Positions 8,955 to 15,387 of a stretch of 64,000 nt of DNA are shown here, piece by piece; position 1 is the first letter of the stretch; each line of letters starts with the position of its first letter. The position numbers and the translations under genes were made by a program. The notes beneath the pieces are model-generated. The model was not told the origin of the DNA. It saw nothing but the letters and a program-made list of their open reading frames with translations, and did not search any database. The DNA comes from PALSA-270 sp963770915 (GTDB taxonomy: Bacteria > Acidobacteriota > Terriglobia > Terriglobales > Acidobacteriaceae), in assembly GCA_963770915.1 (NCBI GenBank), contig CAVYRG010000001.1, positions 1,860,001 to 1,924,000 of the forward strand, in the 5' to 3' direction.

Positions 8955-10748
8955 ATGGTGAAACTTCGGCTGCGCACCAAGTTTCTGCTCTCCATGCTGC
9001 TGATCACCGCCGGCCTTACCTGCACGACTCTTCTGCTGGTGCGCTATCGCCTGCGCGCGCATGTGAGGACCGATATCGCCGCCGGCCTGCACGATTCCGT
9101 CAGCACATTCCAAAGTTTCCAGCGCGAAAAAGAAATCACCCTCACTCATTCCGCCGAGCTGCTGGCAGACTTACCCAACCTGCGGGCCTTGATGACCACT
9201 CAGCACGAGGCAACCATTCAGGATGCTTCCGGGGAACTGTGGCGTCTGGCTGGCAGCGACTTATTCGTGCTGGCAGACCGCAGTGGCCGGGTCGTGGCAT
9301 TGCACACCGTCTCGCCCGGGTTTACCCGCGAAATGGCTCAGGAATCGCTGGGCCCGACACTGAATCAGGAAAATGCCGGCTCTTGGTGGTTTGGCGACGG
9401 GCACCTCTACGAGGTGTTTCTGCGGCCAATCTATTTCGGTCCGGCCTCGGCGGACCGGCTGCTGGGATTTCTGGTGGTCGGTTACGAAATCGACGATCGC
9501 GTGGCCGCGCAGGTGAGCCGCATAGCTGCCAGCAAAGTCGCTTTCTACTATAACGACACCATTGTCACCAGTACGCTGGCTCCCGAGCATCAGTCGGAGC
9601 TTGCTCTCTATCCCGCTTTTCATTCTGCGGCGGACGGATCGGATGCTCAAGAGATAAGACTGGGGGAGGAGCGCTTTCTCGGCACCTCGTTGCAGCTGGC
9701 GAACGGGAAGACGCCGGTACGCCTTCTGGTTCTCAAGTCCTACGATCAGGCGACCGCATTCCTTGACAGCTTGAACCGCCTGATGGTGGCTCTAGGCCTT
9801 GCAGCGGTGCTTGGGGGCAGTGCGTTGGTCTTCTTCATTTCGCATACCTTCACGCGGCCCTTGGGAAATCTTGTCGCGGGCGTACGCGCGTTGGAAAAAG
9901 GCGATTTCAACTACGCTCTCGATGCCCGTGGCGGAGACGAAGTAGCGGAGGTGACCGGCGCCTTTAATCGAATGCGCGCCAGCCTGCGCAAGACGCAGGA
10001 CGAACTGCTGGAGTCGGAGCGGCTGGCTACCATCGGGCGCATGGCCAGCTCAATTTCCCACGATCTACGGCATTCGCTGGCAGCTATTGTGGCCAATGCT
10101 GAGTTTTTGTGCGAGAGCCGGCTCTCGTCGGAGCAACGCGAGGAACTGTACCAGGAAGTCCGGGCGGCAGTGAACCAGATGACGGATCTTATTGATTCGC
10201 TGCTTGAGTTCTCGCGCACGCGAGAGTCGTTGCGTCCCAGCTACGGCAGCTTGGGTGAAGCAGTGAATCGCGTGGCACAGGTGGTGCGCTCCCATCCTGA
10301 ATTTCATCACGTGGCGGTGACCGTTCATCAGGAGGGCAACAGCAGCGGCTGGTTCGATGTGAAGAAGATGGAGCGGGTTTTCTACAACCTTCTTATCAAT
10401 GCCTGCGAAGCAGTTCCAGCGGGAAGAGGACGAGTCCAGGTAGATTTGCGCGGCGCGCCGGAAGGAGTGGAGGTTCGCGTCTCCGACAACGGGGAGGGTA
10501 TTCCTTTCGCGATTCGCGGCAAACTCTTCGAACCCTTTGTGAGCGAAGGCAAGGAAAATGGGACCGGCCTGGGGCTGACGGTAGTACATAAGATTGTTCA
10601 GGACCACGGGGGAGACGTGACCGTGGAGAAGACATCGGACGCAGGCACCGTGTTCAGGCTCTGGCTGCCACTGCCGACATCGGCTGTCGAGGGCGCTCAA
10701 GGCCAAGCCGAGAGCAAGCCGCTGTCGCTTGGTTCAGACAAAACCTGA
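8955..10748 (+). CDS. Membrane sensor histidine kinase
   Basis: About 597 residues starting at the ATG at 8955, which follows GGGAGGGG at good spacing. Layout: first membrane segment (about 8-28); an extracytoplasmic sensor domain of about 250 residues resembling a double CACHE/PAS fold (ADRSGRVVALHTVSPGF); a second membrane segment (about 285-305); a HAMP linker (FTRPLGNLVAGVRALEKGDF); a HisKA domain with SSISHDLRHSLAAIVANAEF, where the first His is the phosphorylation site; and a HATPase domain with N (NLLINACEA), G1 (DNGEGIP) and G2 (GTGLGLTVVHKI) boxes. It is downstream of its likely partner, the OmpR-type regulator. The porin and cupredoxin genes that follow may be in the same regulon. 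The ligand is unknown. Confidence 0.93.
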   Translation: MVKLRLRTKFLLSMLLITAGLTCTTLLLVRYRLRAHVRTDIAAGLHDSVSTFQSFQREKEITLTHSAELLADLPNLRALMTTQHEATIQDASGELWRLAGSDLFVLADRSGRVVALHTVSPGFTREMAQESLGPTLNQENAGSWWFGDGHLYEVFLRPIYFGPASADRLLGFLVVGYEIDDRVAAQVSRIAASKVAFYYNDTIVTSTLAPEHQSELALYPAFHSAADGSDAQEIRLGEERFLGTSLQLANGKTPVRLLVLKSYDQATAFLDSLNRLMVALGLAAVLGGSALVFFISHTFTRPLGNLVAGVRALEKGDFNYALDARGGDEVAEVTGAFNRMRASLRKTQDELLESERLATIGRMASSISHDLRHSLAAIVANAEFLCESRLSSEQREELYQEVRAAVNQMTDLIDSLLEFSRTRESLRPSYGSLGEAVNRVAQVVRSHPEFHHVAVTVHQEGNSSGWFDVKKMERVFYNLLINACEAVPAGRGRVQVDLRGAPEGVEVRVSDNGEGIPFAIRGKLFEPFVSEGKENGTGLGLTVVHKIVQDHGGDVTVEKTSDAGTVFRLWLPLPTSAVEGAQGQAESKPLSLGSDKT

Positions 10749-10871
10749 CCAGTCGGAGTAGGATTTCCCCGCGGGCTCGAGAGAAAAGCACGAGTTCGGG
10801 TTCCAGGCCCGTCCCAGAGCTCGGGAGACATTGCCTGGACCACTCCGGAGACTTTCTTGAGGAGGCCAATT

Positions 10872-12455
10872 GTGAAGGAAGGGAATCATTTGCCCGGCTA
10901 CATTCGCGGAAGCATGATTGGGCTTCTTGTTGTGGCCAGTTCAGCGGGATGGGCGCAGCAGCCGGGCGCAACAGCGCCGTCGGATTCTTTGGCCGACCTA
11001 GTGCATGACCTGCAGGCGCAGGTAACCCGATTGCAAACCTCGGTCGACCAGATGCGTACAGAAGCCGCGGAATCCCGCGCCGAGAGCGCAGAGTTACGTC
11101 GCGAACTGGAAGCCACGCGCAGCCAATTGGCCGAATATGCCGCGTCTCCGACGAGGTCTGCGTCATCCTCCGCTGAAGTAGCATCGGAGCAGGCCGCCAC
11201 TCGCAGCGCGCGCGATTCCCCGTCTCTGGGCGGCCGAGTCAACTCGCTGGAGGAGGCTACCCAGTTGCTCGGCGACAAGATCAACGAGCAATATCAGACG
11301 AAAATCGAGAGCGCATCGAAATATAGAGTGCGGCTCTCCGGCATTGTTCTTTTGAATCTGTTTGCTAATCGCGGAGCGACAGACAATCAAGACGTTCCCA
11401 GCTATGTCAACGCGCCGAACGCCTATCTTTCGAGCGGCAGTTTTGGCGCGACGATGCGCCAGTCCGAGTTGGGGCTGGAGGTCTTTGGGCCCCGCCTGGC
11501 GGGCGCCAGAACTTCGGGCAATTTCCAGGCTGATTTTTCCGGCGGATTTCCCAACGCAACCAATGGCGTGAACTACGGGCTTTTCCGCCTGCGGGTGGCC
11601 AGTATGAAGATGGACTGGGAGCACACCTCCATCGTCGCCGGGCAGGATAATCTGTTCCTTTCGCCGCAGGCCCCTTCTTCCTTTGCCTCCTTGGCAGTCC
11701 CAGCCTTCAGCTATGCCGGAAACTTGTGGGGCTGGATTCCTCAGGTGCGTGTTGAGCATCGAATTGAGCTTCCTTCGGAGCAATCCATTACGGTCCAAGC
11801 CGGCATTCTCGACAACCTGACTGGCGAGCCGCCGTACACCCAGTACGGCCGCGTTCCGCAAGCTGGGGAAAGATCAAACCAGCCGGCCTATGGCGCCAGG
11901 GTGGCTTGGCGCGCAAGTGTTCTGGGTCAACCGCTTACATTGGGCGCGGCCGGGTATTACAGCCCGCAGAATTGGGGCTTCTACCGTCGCGTCGACGGCT
12001 GGGCCGGCATGACGGACTGGGAAGTCCCTTTGACACAGTGGGTCAGCCTTACGGGGGAGTTCTATCGCGGGCGAGCGGTTGGTGGACTGGGAGGAGGCAT
12101 GGGCCGAAGCGTGATTTTCAGTGGCAGCCCGACCGATCCAGCTACTCAGATTCGCGCGCTTGATTCGATGGGCGGTTGGGCGCAGCTCAAGATCAGAGCC
12201 TCCTCAAAACTGGAGTTCAATGGCGGATTCGGTTTGGACAACTCCTTTGCCGCCGACTTGCGCGCCTTTCCGGCAAACCAAAGTTATATCGATCCCACGC
12301 TGGCGCGCAATCTCAGCTCGCTGATCAATCTGGTCTACCGGCCGCGGTCGAACCTATTGCTGTCCACGGAGTACCGGCATCTGAGAACATTTCGTATTGA
12401 TAACGAAGACTATCCGGCGGACCAAGTGAATCTGGTGATGGGGATTCTGTTTTGA
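10872..12455 (+). CDS. Outer-membrane porin with N-terminal coiled coil (DcaP-like)
   Basis: About 527 residues from the GTG at 10872, with AGGAGG six bases upstream; the TTG at 10857 lies before the Shine-Dalgarno sequence. A signal peptide (IGLLVVASSAGWAQQ) is followed by a heptad-rich coiled coil (about 35-90: LADLVHDLQAQVTRLQTSVDQ, then several ESAELRREL-type repeats). The rest has the alternating pattern of a beta-barrel, with blocks such as SELGLEVFGPRLAG and SIVAGQDNLF. The layout fits trimeric DcaP-like or generic porins; substrate unknown. The next gene overlaps its stop codon, so the two are co-transcribed and perhaps translationally coupled. Confidence 0.75.
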   Translation: MKEGNHLPGYIRGSMIGLLVVASSAGWAQQPGATAPSDSLADLVHDLQAQVTRLQTSVDQMRTEAAESRAESAELRRELEATRSQLAEYAASPTRSASSSAEVASEQAATRSARDSPSLGGRVNSLEEATQLLGDKINEQYQTKIESASKYRVRLSGIVLLNLFANRGATDNQDVPSYVNAPNAYLSSGSFGATMRQSELGLEVFGPRLAGARTSGNFQADFSGGFPNATNGVNYGLFRLRVASMKMDWEHTSIVAGQDNLFLSPQAPSSFASLAVPAFSYAGNLWGWIPQVRVEHRIELPSEQSITVQAGILDNLTGEPPYTQYGRVPQAGERSNQPAYGARVAWRASVLGQPLTLGAAGYYSPQNWGFYRRVDGWAGMTDWEVPLTQWVSLTGEFYRGRAVGGLGGGMGRSVIFSGSPTDPATQIRALDSMGGWAQLKIRASSKLEFNGGFGLDNSFAADLRAFPANQSYIDPTLARNLSSLINLVYRPRSNLLLSTEYRHLRTFRIDNEDYPADQVNLVMGILF

Positions 12456-13189
12456 GTGAGGCAAAAAGGTTGCAGCGCAGCATCGCGCTATGCGCCTTGC
12501 TGGTCACGATGGCCGCTGCGGCACGGGCGCAGGACGTGAACCTAACCGCGCGGATCATGCTGGCAAAGGCGGCGAAAAGCGCTCGGCGCCATCTGCAGGA
12601 CGAGGCGGTGTTCTGGCTGATTCCGGAAGCCGTCACAGTTACCCCGCCTCCACCCAGGACGGATGCTCCTCGGCCACAGTTGGTGCAAAAGAACAAGAGC
12701 TTCCAGCCTCATTTGCTAGTGGTTCCGGTGGGCTCGGTCGTAGACTTTCCCAACCGCGATCCTTTCTTTCACAACGTTTTTTCCCTGTTCGAGGGCAAGC
12801 GCTTCGACCTGGGTCTGTATGAGGCCGGAAGCACGCGCGAGGTTCGCTTCGACAAGCCGGGGATCTCCTACATCTTCTGTGACATCCATCCGGAAATGAG
12901 CGCCGTGATCATCGCACTGCCCACGCCTTACTACGGGGTTTCGGATCAGCGCGGCCAGGTTAGGATTGCAAATGTGCCCCCCGGCCGCTATTCACTGCAC
13001 ATCTGGTATGAAGATGGCCTACCCGAGGACTTGAACAAGCTCACTCACGAGGTCGTGATTTCGGAGAATACCTCCACCTTAGGGATATTCAGGCTGCGCG
13101 CGGCTGCCAGGCCCTTGGCTCACAAGAACAAGTATGGGCAGGACTATGATCCGCCCGCGCCGGACAACCCGGCCTATCCCCATCCGTAA
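12452..13189 (+). CDS. Exported cupredoxin-like protein ('methylamine utilization protein' type)
   Basis: 245 residues. A signal peptide (about 8-26, ending AAARAQ) precedes a cupredoxin/plastocyanin-like domain with the expected ligand pattern: NRDPFFHNVFS carries the first His, and FCDIHPEMS supplies Cys, His and Met of a type 1 copper site. A C-terminal carboxypeptidase-regulatory-like beta domain follows (GQVRIANVPPGRYSLHIWYED). It starts with TTG (12452) overlapping the TGA of the porin gene; a later TTG at 12470 is also possible. Proteins of this layout are usually annotated as methylamine utilization proteins, but no methylamine genes lie nearby, so a general periplasmic copper or electron-transfer role with the porin is the safer reading. 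Confidence 0.75.
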   Translation: MSEAKRLQRSIALCALLVTMAAAARAQDVNLTARIMLAKAAKSARRHLQDEAVFWLIPEAVTVTPPPPRTDAPRPQLVQKNKSFQPHLLVVPVGSVVDFPNRDPFFHNVFSLFEGKRFDLGLYEAGSTREVRFDKPGISYIFCDIHPEMSAVIIALPTPYYGVSDQRGQVRIANVPPGRYSLHIWYEDGLPEDLNKLTHEVVISENTSTLGIFRLRAAARPLAHKNKYGQDYDPPAPDNPAYPHP

Positions 13190-13223
13190 AAAACCGTCGC
13201 AAGCGACTGCGGCGCACGCTGAT

Positions 13224-13263
13224 TTGACAATAAAGTTACAAAAACAAGACGGGCATGTGACAA
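13224..13263 (+). promoter_or_regulatory. Array of four heptamers at 11-bp spacing (OmpR/PhoB-type site)
   Basis: TTGACAA (13224), GTTACAA (13235), AAGACGG (13246) and GTGACAA (13257) are spaced exactly 11 bp apart. On the minus strand the heptamers read TTGTCAC, CCGTCTT, TTGTAAC and TTGTCAA, close to the classical PHO heptamer CTGTCAY. The third copy is weak. It lies upstream of the candidate RNA at 13300-13437. The assignment is by pattern only. Confidence 0.4.
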
Positions 13264-13299
13264 TCAGGCTCCCCGAGGCGTCCTATCCTCTCTAATAAT

Positions 13300-13437
13300 G
13301 TGAGCGGGCCGCCGCTGCTGGCTCGTTCCCGCATAATTGGTCCCGGGACCTCTTTTCGCGATTCGGTGCTCTGTGAGGAGCTTGGTGGCCTAGCCAGGGG
13401 AACTTCTCCAACTGGCAGGCCACAGCTCTTTTTGTTT
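13300..13437 (+). ncRNA. Candidate structured small RNA in a 375-bp gene-free region
   Basis: The region 13190-13564 has no convincing coding frame. Its middle part carries a TAATAAT box at 13293-13299, which could be a -10 element. After it come a GCGGG/CCCGC hairpin (13304-13332), the perfect palindrome GGTCCCGGGACC (13339-13350), and a long terminator-type hairpin with a T-tract (13378-13433). That arrangement fits a short independent transcript of about 130 nt. I do not recognise an Rfam class; 6S RNA and SRP RNA were considered but their conserved motifs are not evident. The upstream heptamer array could control it. Confidence 0.35.
13378..13433 (+). terminator. Strong intrinsic terminator
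   Basis: The left arm GAGCT (13378-13382) plus GTGGCC (13385-13390) and GCCAG (13393-13397) pairs with CTGGC (13412-13416), GGCCAC (13418-13423) and AGCTC (13424-13428), giving about 16 base pairs with small bulges. TTTTT follows at 13429-13433. It either ends the candidate RNA or terminates read-through from the cupredoxin gene 190 bp upstream. Confidence 0.7.
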
Positions 13438-13506
13438 GATCTCTAGGTCTCCGTCCCAGCCCTTTCCCGATTACAAGGCGATACGCCTGCCTCTCGAATC
13501 ACCCAG

Positions 13507-13541
13507 AAAAGAAAAAAAAAGGCCGGAGCAAGGCTCCGGCC
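13507..13541 (-). terminator. Intrinsic terminator of the minus-strand porin gene
   Basis: A perfect 9-bp stem, GGCCGGAGC (13521-13529) with GCTCCGGCC (13533-13541), has a 3-base loop. On the minus strand it is followed directly by a run of nine T residues (A-tract 13512-13520 on the plus strand). It lies 24 bases past the stop codon of the porin gene at 13565. Confidence 0.9.
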
Positions 13542-13564
13542 GAAGCTAAGCAACCAGGTTAGCC

Positions 13565-15175
13565 CTAGAAGCTGAAGATGGTGTCCAGCTGCCAGCGCTT
13601 GAGCCAACGCTCCAGCGTTGGGCTCTGCGCGGTAACCAGTTGCCGCCCGATCAGGCCGGTGACGCCAATCTGCACGTGCGGATAAGCCTGATAGTAAGCC
13701 TCCAGGCGGTGCTCGACGACGGCGGTCGGCTGCTTAAGGTCGCTGAAGTCGAATGCGGAAAGGACGGCATCCCGTTCTATGCGGGCGAACGTGTAACCGA
13801 GAAGCAGGTCGCCCTTGTTCTTGGTCTGGCCGAACTTCAGCTCGGACCAGTATCCGTGGCGCTCATGGGAATTGCAGGTAGGAACGGTCGCTCCTGCCGC
13901 CACGAAAGCCGCCACGTTATCGCAAGCCTTCGTGTTCTGGGCGTAATCAAAAAGAGCGTAAATCGGCCAGCGCTTGTTGCCGGTGTCGAAATCCAGGCGG
14001 GCAATCGCGTCGAAGACACCGTACTTCGAAGCGAAAGCGCGCTTCCCGTTGATCACACCGAAGTTGTTAGTCAGACCAGAGGCGCTGAAACCGAAGTTTC
14101 CGCCGCCGCCGTTGGCGATACCCTGCGTGGCAAACCCGTTGCTGGGACCCTGGCCCTGGTTCTGTGCGATCGTGTCGGCGTTGCCGAAATCGTAGTACGC
14201 GGCGTCGGCGGTCAGCTTAACGGTGGGAGCGAGCTTCCACCCCGTCTGGACCTGGCCGCCGATCATGTAGGTGTCGGGACCGCCGCCCACCTCGAAGATG
14301 GGAGTCTGGAAGGCGACGATGCCGAAGTGGCTCAGAAATTGAGTCTTCGAATCCCACACCCATTGCTCGCTCGCGCCCTCTGGATTCAGGTCATTGTCCC
14401 AGGTGAGTTCGGTACGCAGCCAAGTGTAGCCGAACTTGCCGACAGTCAGGCTGAAGGGCTTGTAGCCTTTGGGAGCGAATGTACCGAAAGCCTTGTCGAT
14501 GGCGATGGGCTTGCGGGTGAAGAAACCGGTCTCGGTAGAGTTCGTGGAAACTGGATCTCCAAGGTCGCCCGACGCGAGCGAGAAGCCCACGAGGAAGTCA
14601 TCGGAGACTTTGGTACTGACGTTAAAGCGCAGGCGGAAGCGCTCGCGGTGACGATCCGCCAGGGCCGCGCCGCTGGCCGGGCCGCCCCCGAAGAAGGGCT
14701 CGTACCGCAGTCGCAGGTCGCCGCTCATCTTGAGGTTTCCGAGCGCCTTGATTGCGCCCCGTTCGCTAACGATATCTTTCTGCGTATCCTGCAGCGTGAC
14801 CGCCGTGGCGGCCGAATTCTGCCTCAGATCAGAGACGTCACTGCGAAGGGCGGTGACGGCCTCCCCCTGCTTGGCTGCATCCGCGGCGGCTGCGTCCGCC
14901 TTGCTTTGGGCGTCGCTGGCCGCAGCTTGGCTCTGGTCCAGGCGCTGCTGCAACTGCTGGATGGCCTGGTCGCGGGTTTGCAGATCCTGGCGAAGCTGCT
15001 GAATCTGTTGTTGTTGCGCATCAATGGATTGTTTCATCTCCATCAATGTATCGGACACGCTTGGTCCGGCGGGTTTCTTAGCATGCGCCTTCTTGCCCGC
15101 GCTTTGCGGTGCGGGCGCGGCGAACATGCAGGTTGAAATCAACAGCAACAGCGACACAGCTAGCACTCGTTTCAT
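13565..15175 (-). CDS. Putative porin with N-terminal coiled coil
   Basis: About 536 residues from the ATG at 15175, chosen because GGAGAGGTGAA directly precedes it; an upstream ATG at 15238 would put 21 polar residues before the signal peptide. A signal peptide (about 3-20) is followed by a basic Ala/Lys/Pro stretch and a Gln-rich coiled coil (about 45-135; many QQ pairs). A beta-barrel of about 370 residues follows, with LKMSGDLRLRYEPFF near its start and a C-terminal aromatic residue (DTIFSF), the classic outer-membrane insertion signal. This matches the bacterial 'putative porin' family. A PHO-box-like array with a -10 element sits upstream and a clean terminator downstream, so it is a single-gene unit that may be regulated by phosphate. 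Confidence 0.85.
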   Translation of the reverse strand: MKRVLAVSLLLLISTCMFAAPAPQSAGKKAHAKKPAGPSVSDTLMEMKQSIDAQQQQIQQLRQDLQTRDQAIQQLQQRLDQSQAAASDAQSKADAAAADAAKQGEAVTALRSDVSDLRQNSAATAVTLQDTQKDIVSERGAIKALGNLKMSGDLRLRYEPFFGGGPASGAALADRHRERFRLRFNVSTKVSDDFLVGFSLASGDLGDPVSTNSTETGFFTRKPIAIDKAFGTFAPKGYKPFSLTVGKFGYTWLRTELTWDNDLNPEGASEQWVWDSKTQFLSHFGIVAFQTPIFEVGGGPDTYMIGGQVQTGWKLAPTVKLTADAAYYDFGNADTIAQNQGQGPSNGFATQGIANGGGGNFGFSASGLTNNFGVINGKRAFASKYGVFDAIARLDFDTGNKRWPIYALFDYAQNTKACDNVAAFVAAGATVPTCNSHERHGYWSELKFGQTKNKGDLLLGYTFARIERDAVLSAFDFSDLKQPTAVVEHRLEAYYQAYPHVQIGVTGLIGRQLVTAQSPTLERWLKRWQLDTIFSF

Positions 15176-15254
15176 TTCACCTCTCCTAAGAAAATTCATC
15201 TTGTGAAGCTGAGGGTCGGCTACGGCACAAAATTGCATCTACTGGAAAGGCAGA

Positions 15255-15310
15255 ATGCTAGTTGTGGTTTGTTACAGCCAGATGAATGTTCCGTGAATAT
15301 CGGGTAAATC
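15255..15310 (-). promoter_or_regulatory. PHO-box-like array and -10 element of the porin gene
   Basis: Reading the minus strand, four heptamers GATTTAC, TATTCAC, CATTCAT and CTGTAAC occur at exact 11-bp intervals (plus-strand positions 15304, 15293, 15282, 15271). The last is one base from CTGTCAC. Ten bases after it comes TAGCAT (15260-15255), a fair -10 box, which is the spacing used at PhoB-activated promoters. The site is about 95 bases upstream of the porin ATG. Confidence 0.5.
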
Positions 15311-15387
15311 GCAGGCCGCTGGATTTGGCAAAAAGCAGGCAAAGGCACTGGAAGAACATGAATCTACAGGGAATCGAAAGCCAGACG

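Noticed and set aside
13300..13437. 6S RNA or small SRP RNA as the identity of the structured region.
   Set aside because: The SRP GGAAGCA-type loop and the long open central bubble of 6S RNA are not evident, so I kept it as an unclassified candidate.
13640..15136. A 498-codon open frame on the plus strand opposite the porin gene.
   Set aside because: It mirrors the real minus-strand gene, whose signal peptide, coiled coil, barrel pattern, Shine-Dalgarno sequence and terminator are clear. The translated plus frame shows no signal peptide or family motif.
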